Source: Collinsella sp.
Lineage (GTDB): Bacteria > Actinomycetota > Coriobacteriia > Coriobacteriales > Coriobacteriaceae
Assembly (NCBI GenBank): GCA_019419525.1
Contig: DXZU01000006.1
Coordinates: forward strand, 35,281 to 99,280
DNA: 64,000 bases
Reading direction: 5' to 3'
The notes under the pieces are model-generated. The model did no database searches. It was not told the DNA's origin and saw only the letters and a program-made list of their open reading frames with translations. Shown piece after piece: positions 1 to 8,115 of the stretch. Every line of letters starts with the position of its first letter. Position 1 is the first letter of the stretch. A program made the translations under genes and the position numbers.

Positions 1-574
1 TGGCGCTGGAATACTGCTCCAGGTGGCCATGTCCGCCGCAGCCGCAGGTGCGCTCCTCTTCGGGGTTCAGGCACATGTGGCCAATCTCGCCGCCGGCGCC
101 CACAACGCCCGACACCACGTCGCCGTTGACGATAACGCCGCCACCCACGCCGGTACCAATGGTGACCATCACCACGTTCTGTACGCCCTTGGCAGAGCCG
201 AGCCAGGCCTCGCCCATGGCAGCGGCGTTGGCATCGTTCTCGTATTTAACAACCACGTCGGGGCAGTGCTCCTGAATGGCGACTCTTAGCTCGGGCAGGT
301 TAATGGCAATGTTGGCCTTGACCTTGGCATCGCCCGATGCCGGGATGGGGCACGGAACGGCCAGGCCAATACCCGCCACAAAGGCGCGCGGAATCTGGGC
401 CTTGGCGACCACCTGGTCGATAGCCTCGGTCACCGCGGCAAAGCCCGCGGCGTCAACGATAGGCGGCGTGGGCACGCTGGCCTTGGCCAGCAGGTTACCA
501 TCCTCGTCGAACAGGCCCTCCTTAACCGAAGTGCCGCCGACGTCGATGCCGATGTAATACTGCTTAGGTTCCAT
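1..574 (-). CDS. ROK-family sugar kinase (glucokinase-like), 3' end cut by window
   Basis: The first 191 codons are visible; the C-terminus lies before base 1. ROK kinases phosphorylate glucose or related sugars with ATP in the cytoplasm. The N-terminal phosphate loop IGIDVGGTSVK (about residues 8-18), the acidic END segment and the glycine-rich ATP-binding IGTGVGGG follow the family order. The zinc-site region reads ERTCGCGGHGHLEQYSSA; the usual third cysteine (GC in CxCGxxGCxE) is a histidine here. The start ATG at 574 follows an AAAGGCGGG ribosome site. It is divergent from the GntR regulator at 915, so the two may be co-regulated. The sugar substrate cannot be told from sequence alone. 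Confidence 0.85.
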   Translation of the reverse strand, partial: MEPKQYYIGIDVGGTSVKEGLFDEDGNLLAKASVPTPPIVDAAGFAAVTEAIDQVVAKAQIPRAFVAGIGLAVPCPIPASGDAKVKANIAINLPELRVAIQEHCPDVVVKYENDANAAAMGEAWLGSAKGVQNVVMVTIGTGVGGGVIVNGDVVSGVVGAGGEIGHMCLNPEEERTCGCGGHGHLEQYSSA

Positions 575-630
575 GGGAGCCCGCCTTTCTCGTTTAAACA
601 TTGCCTGTATGGTACCGCTCCCAAGGCAAA

Positions 631-667
631 AACCTGCCAAAAAGGGACAGGTTTGTTTTGGCAGGTT
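631..667. repeat. Inverted repeat with CCAAAAAGGGA loop, upstream of ROK gene
   Basis: Arms AACCTGCCAAAA (631-642) and TTTTGGCAGGTT (656-667) are perfect complements. Nested inside is a second stem AACCTG/CAGGTT (631-636, 648-653) around the loop CCAAAAAGGGA. The same loop with a changed but still paired stem (GACCTG/CAGGTC) recurs at 55214-55236, so this is a dispersed element. It lies in the 5' region of the ROK transcript, about 57 nt before its start. Confidence 0.7.
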
Positions 668-782
668 TTATCTGTGAAAACGCAGGGCATGGTATTTGGT
701 TCGTTGGGCGGTAAAACGGCTCAACCCCATCCTCGAGTCGATCAATTTGCTCAATACCACATTATTCGAATGCATATTCATT

Positions 783-794
783 TAGAGCGCTCTA
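783..794. promoter_or_regulatory. Candidate operator palindrome for the GntR regulator
   Basis: TAGAGCGCTCTA is a perfect 12-bp palindrome in the AT-rich 340-bp region between the divergent ROK and GntR genes. GntR/HutC-family regulators bind short palindromes and commonly autoregulate. A TTGACT hexamer lies downstream at about 866. The assignment of this site to the neighbouring regulator is inference from position. Confidence 0.4.
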
Positions 795-914
795 GTTTTT
801 AAAGAGAAGCGTTTTTTAATTAAACCTTTCTCGAACTTTTCAAAAACGCAATAGGGATGCTTAGGTGTTGACTATACTTTCTTCTGTACTCAATCAAGCC
901 GGAAAGGAGGTTCC

Positions 915-1634
915 ATGATTCCCAAATACGAGGCGATAGCTGCAGATATCCGTCGAAGCATCGAGGACGGCTCCCTTAAGCCGGGCGACAAGCTACCCAC
1001 CGTCGTTGAGTTCTGCGAGCTCTATAGCGTTTCCAAAATCACCGTCAAACGAGCTATCGAGCAGATCACCGAGGAGGGCCTTGTCACCAGCCGGCGCGGG
1101 TCGGGCACCTACGTTAAGGACACGGCGGGTCTCCCCGATCAGGCATTTTTCCAGGGCAAAAATGACCGCGCCCAGGGTTTTTCGTATGAGCACCGCGGGG
1201 AGAAGGTGACCTCGGTGGTCTACGATTTCTCGATTGTCAATCCACCGGCGGACGTCGCTACTCAGCTGGGAATTGCCGAGGACGACTTTGCCTATCACAT
1301 CGTGCGCGTGCGCCAGGTCAACGAGAAGCCCATCGTCATCGAGTACACCTACATGCCTCTCGAGCTGATACCGGGCCTTAAAAAGAAAGACCTGTATGGA
1401 TCGGTCTACAGCTTCATCCGCGAGCAATGCGGGCTGAAGATTTCGAGCTTCCACCGCACCATCCGCGCCGTAGCGGCAACCGAGGAAGAGGCTGAGCGCC
1501 TGGACACCAAACCCGGCTCTCCCCTGCTCGAGCTCAACCAGATTGGCTTCTTGGATAGCGGCACCGCGTTTGAATATTCTATCTCGCACAACGTAGGCGA
1601 CCGCTTTGAGCTGCACAACGTAACGCTGGCCTAG
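915..1634 (+). CDS. GntR/HutC-family transcriptional regulator (UTRA domain)
   Basis: This 239-residue protein has an N-terminal winged helix (about residues 4-68; SKITVKRAIEQITEEGLV followed by the wing RRGSGTYV) and a C-terminal UTRA ligand-binding domain (about 90-235). UTRA domains usually bind sugar phosphates or small metabolites that release the protein from DNA. The start follows a strong GGAAAGGAGG site. Its position between a ROK kinase and manA points to control of hexose or amino-sugar metabolism; the effector is not identifiable. The length is typical for the HutC subfamily. Confidence 0.9.
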   Translation: MIPKYEAIAADIRRSIEDGSLKPGDKLPTVVEFCELYSVSKITVKRAIEQITEEGLVTSRRGSGTYVKDTAGLPDQAFFQGKNDRAQGFSYEHRGEKVTSVVYDFSIVNPPADVATQLGIAEDDFAYHIVRVRQVNEKPIVIEYTYMPLELIPGLKKKDLYGSVYSFIREQCGLKISSFHRTIRAVAATEEEAERLDTKPGSPLLELNQIGFLDSGTAFEYSISHNVGDRFELHNVTLA

Positions 1635-1706
1635 TTTCGTAATCCGGTGGGTGCTCGTTTTGAGCTGTCTTACGCGGCACCCGCACAACCTTATGGGAGT
1701 ATGCAC

Positions 1707-2639
1707 ATGTCCGATTTGATTAAACTCACGCCGATCTTCCACGAGAAGATCTGGGGCGGCCGCCAGCTGGAGACCGTGTTTGGCTACGACATTCCCGAGG
1801 GTCCCATCGGTGAGTGCTGGGCCATCTCTGCCCATCCCAACGGCGACTGCCAGATCGCGGAGGGCCCGTATGCCGGCCACACGCTGTCGTGGCTGTGGGC
1901 CGAGCACCGTGAGCTCTTTGGCGACTGCGAGGGCAAGGAGTTCCCGCTGCTCATTAAGATTCTGGACGCCAAGGACGACCTTTCGATCCAGATTCATCCC
2001 AACGACGAGTACGCCGCCGAGCACGAGAACGGCAGCCTGGGCAAAACCGAGTGCTGGTATGTACTGGACTGCGAGCCCGGTGCCACGATCATCGTCGGCC
2101 AGCGCGCCAAGGACCGCGCCGAAGCCGCACAGATGATCAAGGACGGCCGCTGGGACGACATGCTCAACGTGCTGCCGATCCACAAGGGCGACTTTTTCCA
2201 GATTGATTCCGGTACCGTGCACGCCATCAAGACCGGCACGCTCATTTTGGAGACGCAGCAGTCGAGCGACGTGACCTATCGCCTGTACGACTACGACCGC
2301 CCCGGCACCGACGGCAAGCTTCGCCCTCTGCACATTGAGCAGAGCCTCGACTGCATCGATTTTGATGTCCAGGCTCCGACCGACGGCACCGTGACCGCAC
2401 CCGAGATCGACGGCGTGACCGAGCTCGAGTCCAACCCCTGCTACACCGTCGATCGCGTGCGCGTCGACGGCAGCAAGACCCTCGACCAGCACTGGCCCTT
2501 CATGTGCCTGTCGGTCATCGACGGCGAAGGCACCATCTGCGGCGACCCCGTCCACAAGGGAAGCCATCTACTAGCCCCCAGCACCGTCACCTCCATCGAC
2601 CTCGAAGGCAAGATGGAACTGATCATCAGCCACCTCTAG
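1707..2639 (+). CDS. manA: Mannose-6-phosphate isomerase, class I
   Basis: The enzyme interconverts mannose-6-phosphate and fructose-6-phosphate with a catalytic zinc. The 310-residue protein matches the short Bacillus-type ManA length. KIWGGRQ lies near the N-terminus, and the zinc-site segments are SIQIHPND (about residues 92-99) and SGTVHAIKTGTLILE. An upstream in-frame GTG at 1647 would add 20 unrelated residues; ATG 1707 is preferred because GGGAG lies 8 nt before it. It is 72 bp downstream of the GntR gene and probably co-transcribed. A strong terminator hairpin follows at 2663. Confidence 0.93.
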   Translation: MSDLIKLTPIFHEKIWGGRQLETVFGYDIPEGPIGECWAISAHPNGDCQIAEGPYAGHTLSWLWAEHRELFGDCEGKEFPLLIKILDAKDDLSIQIHPNDEYAAEHENGSLGKTECWYVLDCEPGATIIVGQRAKDRAEAAQMIKDGRWDDMLNVLPIHKGDFFQIDSGTVHAIKTGTLILETQQSSDVTYRLYDYDRPGTDGKLRPLHIEQSLDCIDFDVQAPTDGTVTAPEIDGVTELESNPCYTVDRVRVDGSKTLDQHWPFMCLSVIDGEGTICGDPVHKGSHLLAPSTVTSIDLEGKMELIISHL

Positions 2640-2662
2640 GTCACAACAACAACCCAAACGCA

Positions 2663-2702
2663 ACAAGGGGCTCTCCCGTCCACATACGGGAGAGCCCCTT
2701 GT
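2663..2702 (+). terminator. Terminator hairpin after manA
   Basis: Two 17-base perfectly complementary arms (2663-2679 and 2686-2702, core GGGGCTCTCCCGT) enclose six bases, 24 nt after the manA stop. The run of T expected of a classical intrinsic terminator is weak, but stem strength and position support transcript ending. Confidence 0.7.
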
Positions 2703-2782
2703 CCATATATATCAGCCCACCCGGCTCTCCAGACCAAAAAGCGAACGAGCAAAGCGACGTTCGCAAGCAGCGTTACCCAAGG

Positions 2783-2908
2783 ACCTGGGCGGGCGTATGG
2801 GGCAACATCGATCGCGAGTTCCGCACGCAAAGGAGAGCACTTAATGTGCTCTCCGTCTTGCGCAGGACTGCCCGAGCAGGCGATGTTGCCCCATACGCCC
2901 GCCCGGGT
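2783..2908. repeat. 126-bp compound inverted repeat next to pcrA stop
   Basis: Outer arms of 28 bases at 2783-2810 and 2881-2908 match at 27 of 28 positions (inner ends CAACATCG and CGATGTTG). Inside is a second perfect stem GGAGAGCAC/GTGCTCTCC (2832-2840, 2846-2854) with a TTAAT loop. The element ends 9 nt beyond the pcrA stop, so it forms the 3' untranslated end of that message and could also block read-through from manA. It may be a small mobile palindromic element. Confidence 0.75.
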
Positions 2909-2917
2909 CCGCCGAGA

Positions 2918-5818
2918 CTACGACAGCTTGACGATCGGTGCAAAACCTTTCATTAGCTTTTTGGTCTGGCCGGTCTTTTCGAATTGAACCTCGATCATGT
3001 CTCCGACAACCGAGATCACGGTACCTGTGCCAAAGGTCTTGTGGCTCACGGTATCGCCTGCGGCAAAGTCCTGCGATGCGCTAGCGCGATCGACCTTGCG
3101 CTCCACCGTCGGCGACACCTTGGACGACGGCTTTTTGGCTCGCGGTGCGCCCGAGCCAAAGGTCGAGGCAACACGGCCGGCGTCGGGCGAGACCCCACGA
3201 TGGCGCTCGGTCCCGTAGCTGCTGCCGCCAAAGAAATCGTCGAAGCTCGATCCGCCGCGCGAACCGGAACCGCCGGTCGAGCGCGTATGCGAGCCAAACA
3301 CCTTGCCGCCATACATATCCGAGCCCATGCCCGAGCCAAAGGTGCCGTGACGGTCGCCGCGCTTCTCCCAGCCCGTGCCCTCAAAACCGGCGGAACCGAT
3401 GCCGCTAAACTCGATATCCTCAAACGGAATCTCGTTGAGGAAGCGAGAGCGCGGGTTGGCAGAGGTCGAGCCGTAGGTGCGACGCGTGGCCGCATAGGTC
3501 AGGAACAGGCGCTTGCGAGCACGCGTGATGGCGACGTAGGCCAAGCGACGCTCCTCCTCGAGCTTGCCCGGATCGTCACTACCGCCAAAGTCGTGCACGT
3601 GCGGGAAGATGCCTTCCTCCATGCCGGCCACGAACACCGCGGGGAACTCCAGGCCCTTGGCGGAGTGAATGGTCATCATGGTGATGGCATGCGTCTCGCC
3701 TGCCAGGGAATCCAAGTCAGAACGCAGGGCCAACCACTCCATGAGAGCGGGCAGCGCCTTGCAGGTGAGCGGGCCGTAGGTGCGCTCAATCTCGTCAGCA
3801 TGCACGGCACCGGCGGGCAGCTCTGTCGGCGCGGCATACGCGTTGCCCGCGATGGCGGCGGCCAGGGCATCCTGCGGAGACAGCGCCGGAGCGGCCAAGC
3901 TATCGAGCGGATTGGAGCCCGCGGCGTCACGAGCGCCGACAAGTGCCTCAAACGAGGATGCCGGAGCGGACGGCCCCGGCTCAGGCGCAGGCGCACTCAC
4001 CACGACGGGCTCGGACTCGGCGCCGGCCGGCACATCGGCAACGCCAGCCGCGCGCAGCTCTTCCAAGCTCTCGAGCGTACCCTCGATATCCTCGTGCGTC
4101 TCCTCAAATTCGGCAGCGACGCCCAGGAATTCCTGGATGTTCTCGGCGCGACTCTCGGACTCCATGGTGCCCTCGGCGCGGAAGGCCTGCAGCAGGCCTG
4201 TCTTGTCGACAATCATCTCGACGACGTCCTTGAGCTCGCCGTCCATGCGCCGGCCCTCGCGCACCAGCGACACAAAGCTCGACAGGCCGTTGCGCACCTT
4301 GGCGCTAAACATGCCCGTCTCGGCGCACGCGATCTCACAGGCTTGGAAGAACGAGCAGCGGTTGTCGCGTGCCAGCTGCTCAATCTTTTGAATCGAGGTG
4401 GAGCCGATGCCGCGGCGCGGCGTGTTGATGACACGCTTGACGCTCATCTCGTCGGCCGGGTTCACGATCATCTTGAGGTAGGCCATGACGTCGCGGATCT
4501 CGGCGCGGTCGAAGAATCGCGTGCCGCCGACGATCTTGTAGGGCACGCCCGCGCGCAGGAACATATCTTCGAGGATACGCGACTGGGCGTTGGTGCGATA
4601 GAACACAGCGATGTCGTCGTAGCTCGTGCCCTTGGAGTGCAACTTTTCGATCTCCCCGGCAATCCAGCGGCCTTCGTCGCGCTCGTCGCTTGCCTGGAAG
4701 GCTTGGATCTTCTCGCCATCGCCCTCGGCCGTAAACAGGCGCTTGTCCTTGCGCTGCGAGTTGTGGCGCACCACGGCATTAGCGGCGCTCAGGATGTGAC
4801 CCGTGGAGCGATAGTTCTGCTCCAGCTTGACGGTCTTGCAGTTTTTAAAGTCCTTCTCAAAGTCCAGGATGTTGGTGATGTCGGCGCCGCGCCAGCTATA
4901 AATGGACTGGTCATCGTCGCCTACGACCATGAGGTTTTGGTACTTGGCGGCCAGCAGGTTAGCGATTTCGTACTGGACGTGGTTGGTGTCCTGATACTCG
5001 TCGACGCTAATGTAGCGGAAACGCTCTTGGTACTTATCGAGCACCTCGGGGCGGGTGCGCAACAGCTCGAGCGTGCGCACGAGCAGGTCGTCGAAGTCCA
5101 TCGCGTTGGCGGCGCGCAGGCGGCGCTCCAGCTCCATATAGACCTGCGCGGCCTTTTTGTCGTTGGGGCTGTCGGCGGATTTGAGCATGTCCTCGGGGCC
5201 GATCATGGCGTTTTTGGCAGAGCTGATCTTGCTGCGGATCATATTGATGGGGAATTGCTTTTGCTCGATGCCGAGCGCCTGCATAATGTCACGCACCATG
5301 CGCTTGGAATCGTCGTCATCGTAGATGGTGAACTGACCGGTGTAGCCCAGCAGATCGGCATCCTCGCGCAGCATGCGCACGCACATGGCATGGAAGGTGC
5401 ACACCCACATGCCGCGAGTACCGCTGGGGATAAGTGCCGCCAGACGCTCGCGCATCTCGGCCGCTGCTTTGTTGGTAAACGTGATAGCAAGGATCTGCCA
5501 GGGCTTAACGCCCAGGTCTCCGAGCATATGGGCGATGCGGAAGGTCAAGACGCGGGTCTTGCCCGAGCCAGCACCGGCGAGGACCAGCAACGGACCCTCG
5601 GTGGTCAGGACGGCCTCGCGCTGGGCGGGGTTAAGGCTGTCGATGTCGACGAGCGGCTTGACAGGCTTGGGTGCCGGCGCGGGAGCGTCGTAGATGTCGA
5701 GCGGGACGAGCTCGGGATCCGGCGCAGCGGGGGCAGTGTATGCATCGAGCGGCACGGGTTCCGGCGCGGGCGGCACGGGTACCGCGGCATTCTTTTCCCA
5801 GGGCAGGAGCTGGGTCAT
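2918..5818 (-). CDS. pcrA: UvrD/PcrA-type ATP-dependent DNA helicase
   Basis: A superfamily 1A 3'-5' helicase for nucleotide excision repair and removal of RecA or stalled polymerase. Motifs appear in order: AGAGSGKT Walker A (residues 81-88), DEYQD Walker B (about 273-277), GDDDQSIYSWRGAD, QNYRS, HSAKGLEFPAVFVAGMEEG and VAITRARKRLFL. A C-terminal Tudor-like segment (GDTVSHKTFGTGTVISVV) binds RNA polymerase in PcrA relatives. At 966 residues it exceeds the usual 730-750: there is a Pro/Ala-rich extension of about 55 residues, an Ala/Pro/Glu-rich insertion before the motif IV region, and a Gly/Ser-rich linker. The start at 5818 has GGAG 7 nt upstream; an in-frame upstream start lacks a ribosome site. 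Confidence 0.95.
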   Translation of the reverse strand: MTQLLPWEKNAAVPVPPAPEPVPLDAYTAPAAPDPELVPLDIYDAPAPAPKPVKPLVDIDSLNPAQREAVLTTEGPLLVLAGAGSGKTRVLTFRIAHMLGDLGVKPWQILAITFTNKAAAEMRERLAALIPSGTRGMWVCTFHAMCVRMLREDADLLGYTGQFTIYDDDDSKRMVRDIMQALGIEQKQFPINMIRSKISSAKNAMIGPEDMLKSADSPNDKKAAQVYMELERRLRAANAMDFDDLLVRTLELLRTRPEVLDKYQERFRYISVDEYQDTNHVQYEIANLLAAKYQNLMVVGDDDQSIYSWRGADITNILDFEKDFKNCKTVKLEQNYRSTGHILSAANAVVRHNSQRKDKRLFTAEGDGEKIQAFQASDERDEGRWIAGEIEKLHSKGTSYDDIAVFYRTNAQSRILEDMFLRAGVPYKIVGGTRFFDRAEIRDVMAYLKMIVNPADEMSVKRVINTPRRGIGSTSIQKIEQLARDNRCSFFQACEIACAETGMFSAKVRNGLSSFVSLVREGRRMDGELKDVVEMIVDKTGLLQAFRAEGTMESESRAENIQEFLGVAAEFEETHEDIEGTLESLEELRAAGVADVPAGAESEPVVVSAPAPEPGPSAPASSFEALVGARDAAGSNPLDSLAAPALSPQDALAAAIAGNAYAAPTELPAGAVHADEIERTYGPLTCKALPALMEWLALRSDLDSLAGETHAITMMTIHSAKGLEFPAVFVAGMEEGIFPHVHDFGGSDDPGKLEEERRLAYVAITRARKRLFLTYAATRRTYGSTSANPRSRFLNEIPFEDIEFSGIGSAGFEGTGWEKRGDRHGTFGSGMGSDMYGGKVFGSHTRSTGGSGSRGGSSFDDFFGGSSYGTERHRGVSPDAGRVASTFGSGAPRAKKPSSKVSPTVERKVDRASASQDFAAGDTVSHKTFGTGTVISVVGDMIEVQFEKTGQTKKLMKGFAPIVKLS

Positions 5819-6066
5819 GGGCGACTCCTCATCTGACGAACGGCGCGCCTGCGGGCAGCGCCATAGTTTGAGCCGTACCAGTATACCGAGCCGCGCGGAC
5901 ACCGACGCAAATCACACCGCGACTCCGTCCGCCACTGTCAGGCCCGCCCCAGCGGATTTGGTGCAAAGGCGTCAGGTTACTTTGAACCAATCTATTGACA
6001 ATCACGAAACCGACGATGTCATGGCAGCAGCAGCGAGCGGCGGCCAGAGCGAACAAATTGGCATGA

Positions 6067-6107
6067 AAAGAGGGCGGCATAGACCTTTTGGTCATGCCAC
6101 CCTCTTT
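6067..6107 (-). terminator. Terminator of uppP (possibly bidirectional)
   Basis: AAAGAGGG/CCCTCTTT arms with an inner GGCAT..ATGCC and ACC/GGT stem are followed on the minus strand by TTTT. It lies 45 nt after the uppP stop. The remaining stretch 5819-6066 holds the pcrA upstream region, and no gene is apparent there. Confidence 0.85.
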
Positions 6108-6151
6108 GAATAACAAGTTGTCGCTCTAACCGCCGCGCAGCGTCAACCAAG

Positions 6152-7132
6152 TTACAGGCCGAGCATAGGCTCCAGGACGAAGAAGTACGCAAGCACCACG
6201 ATGCCCAGAACAATGCGGTAGACGCCGAAGCACTTAAAGTCGTGACGACGGACAAAGCCCATGAGCCACTTGATAGCGATGAGCGAAACCACAAAGGCGA
6301 CGATGCAGCCCACGCCCAGGATAGCGATCTCGTTGGCACCAAACGTACCGCCCTTAACGAAGTACTTGACCAGCTTGAGCGCACTTGCGCCAAACATGAC
6401 GGGGATAGCCAGGAAGAACGTGAACTTAGACGCCACCGAGCGCGTGCAGCCCAGCAACAGGCCGCCGATGATGGTGGAGCCGGAACGCGATGTGCCCGGC
6501 ACCAGCGACAGAACCTGGAAGCAGCCAATGCCCAGCGCAGTCTTCCAGCTCAGGTCCTCGAGCGTAGTGATGGAGCCAAAGTCCAGGTTATCGTCATCGT
6601 CCTCATCCTCAGCGGCAGCCGCGGCGGGCGCCGCAAAGTGCGCACCGGCGGGACGCCCGCCCCTCGTCACAGCACGCGAACCAAACGAACCGGCAACGGC
6701 CATTTCCTCGCGCTTGCTCGCGCGCCAGTTCTCGATCACGATAAACAGCACGCCGTACACAATGAGCGCCAGCGCCACGACGGGAGCATTGTAGAAATGC
6801 TCCTCCATCCAGTCGTTGAGCGGCAGGCCGATCGCCGCCGCAGGAATGCAGCCGAGCACAATCTTGCCCCACAGCACCCAGGTGTCGCGGCGGCCCTCCT
6901 TGCCCTTGCTGGGCGAGAACGGATTGAGCTCATGGAAGAACAGCACGCAGACGGCCAGAATGGCGCCGAGCTGAATCACGACCAGGAACATATTCCAGAA
7001 CGTCTCGCTCACGTTCATCTTGACGAACTCGTCTACCAGGATCATGTGACCCGTCGACGAAACGGGCAGCCATTCGGTAATGCCCTCGACCAGGCCCATG
7101 AAGGCAGATTTTAGAAGCTCGATAATATCCAA
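6152..7132 (-). CDS. uppP: Undecaprenyl-diphosphatase (BacA/UppP)
   Basis: This integral membrane enzyme recycles the C55 lipid carrier for cell-wall synthesis and gives bacitracin tolerance. Both signature motifs are present: EGITEWLPVSSTGH (residues 16-29) and PGTSRSGST (212-220), among several hydrophobic helices. The 326-residue protein is longer than the usual 270-280 because of a loop of about 50 residues (139-187) rich in Ala then Asp/Glu, probably cytoplasmic. The start is taken as TTG 7132 with GAGGGGG 5 nt upstream; the GTG at 7153 would place the ribosome site inside the gene. Confidence 0.93.
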   Translation of the reverse strand: MDIIELLKSAFMGLVEGITEWLPVSSTGHMILVDEFVKMNVSETFWNMFLVVIQLGAILAVCVLFFHELNPFSPSKGKEGRRDTWVLWGKIVLGCIPAAAIGLPLNDWMEEHFYNAPVVALALIVYGVLFIVIENWRASKREEMAVAGSFGSRAVTRGGRPAGAHFAAPAAAAAEDEDDDDNLDFGSITTLEDLSWKTALGIGCFQVLSLVPGTSRSGSTIIGGLLLGCTRSVASKFTFFLAIPVMFGASALKLVKYFVKGGTFGANEIAILGVGCIVAFVVSLIAIKWLMGFVRRHDFKCFGVYRIVLGIVVLAYFFVLEPMLGL

Positions 7133-7382
7133 AGGGACCCCCTCGTTTAACACCCGCCGATAGATGTTTCTGCGGACGGTGCGGGCGATGTCCCATTATC
7201 AACCGTTGACGACGCGCACATGCCAACCCTTACCAAAAATCTCGTCCGTTCACAGAATTGCAGGCGGTCAAATCGAAATCCTTGGGTATAACTGCAACAA
7301 GGTAAAGTGTCCGGCGGTCCGCGCACCCGTGGCCGCCCGACGCACGAGCCCCGCGCCCGTGCGATAGACCAAGGAGGAAACC

Positions 7383-7820
7383 ATGAACGAGGGCTACACC
7401 AAGGTATTTGTTTCACTCGACGGTACTGAGCAGCAGGATTTTGTGCTCGCACGCGCCATCAAGGTGGCCGCAAACAACGGCGCAAAGCTGATTATCGGTC
7501 ACGTGATCGACTCCACGGCGCTCGAGAGCGCGGGGGCTTACCCAGTCGACTTAGTCAACGGCTTGGAGGAGGCCTTTAACAGCTCCATCGCGAAGCAGCT
7601 CGAGGAGGCCAAGGCTAATCCCGATATCCCCGAGGTCGAAGTCATGATTCGCGCCGGTCGTATTCGTGAGACGTTGAAGGACGAGATGCTCGACGTGGTC
7701 AAGCCCGATCTGGTGCTCTGCGGTGCCCGCGGTCTGTCCTCGATTAAGTACGCGCTACTGGGTTCGATTTCGACGTTCCTGCTGCGCAATACCGACTGCG
7801 ACATTCTGGTCGTGAAGTAG
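7383..7820 (+). CDS. Universal stress protein (UspA family)
   Basis: A 145-residue single-domain Usp. The nucleotide-binding signature G-2x-G-9x-G-S is intact at residues 114-128 (GARG, then GS at 127-128), so this is probably an ATP-binding, dimeric type rather than the UspA non-binding type. Residues FVSLDGTEQQDF form the first strand and loop. AAGGAGG precedes the ATG. It is transcribed alone, divergent from uppP and followed by a long GC-rich hairpin and an intrinsic terminator. Confidence 0.93.
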   Translation: MNEGYTKVFVSLDGTEQQDFVLARAIKVAANNGAKLIIGHVIDSTALESAGAYPVDLVNGLEEAFNSSIAKQLEEAKANPDIPEVEVMIRAGRIRETLKDEMLDVVKPDLVLCGARGLSSIKYALLGSISTFLLRNTDCDILVVK

Positions 7821-7833
7821 CGTTGCTCCCACC

Positions 7834-7926
7834 GGCCGCGGGGCCTGCGGGGTTTCCACGGGCACGTCCTCGCCGCGTTGCGGCTGCGGGATGTGCCCTT
7901 AGGAAACCCCTCCCGGCCCCGCGGCC
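7834..7926 (+). repeat. 93-nt GC-rich hairpin after the usp stop
   Basis: Stem segments pair in order: GGCCGCGGGGCC (7834-7845) with GGCCCCGCGGCC (7915-7926), GGGGTTTCC (7849-7857) with GGAAACCCC (7902-7910), and GGGCAC with GTGCCC (7893-7898), closed by a GC-rich apex. It begins 13 nt after the usp stop and precedes a separate intrinsic terminator, so it would be part of the usp 3' UTR. Confidence 0.75.
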
Positions 7927-7967
7927 TTCGCAGCCTTACTTCAACGAGTTGGCTGATAGAAAAATGG

Positions 7968-7998
7968 CGTGCCGCCCCGTTTGGGGCGGCACGTTTTT
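7968..7998 (+). terminator. Intrinsic terminator of usp
   Basis: CGTGCCGCCCC (7968-7978) pairs with GGGGCGGCACG (7983-7993) and is followed directly by TTTTT. Confidence 0.93.
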
Positions 7999-8027
7999 GT
8001 TATAGGAGATTCATTTGAGCCTCATGG

Positions 8028-8091
8028 CTATGTTCACGTTCGGGAACATAGCACCAATTGCTTTAGCTAAGTTCACGTTCGGGAACATAGC
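8028..8091. repeat. Two 21-bp direct repeats, each an inverted repeat
   Basis: A 21-base unit with core GTTCACGTTCGGGAACATAG occurs at 8032-8052 and 8071-8091 (period 39). Copy one is flanked so that CTATGTTC..GAACATAG forms a full palindrome. The pair sits between the usp terminator and the 3' end of the histidine kinase gene. It could be a protein-binding site or the trace of a small duplication. Confidence 0.75.
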
Positions 8092-8115
8092 CGTCCGCAC
8101 CGTAAGACGGGCTGA

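Noticed and set aside
993..2567. 524-codon ORF antisense to gntR and manA
   Set aside because: Read-through of the complementary strand of GC-rich genes; it crosses both genes, has no ribosome site and an Ala/Val/Leu/His composition typical of shadow frames.
2984..5836. 950-codon ORF antisense to pcrA
   Set aside because: Exact mirror of a well-supported helicase gene; the sequence has no domain, and third-position bias follows pcrA.
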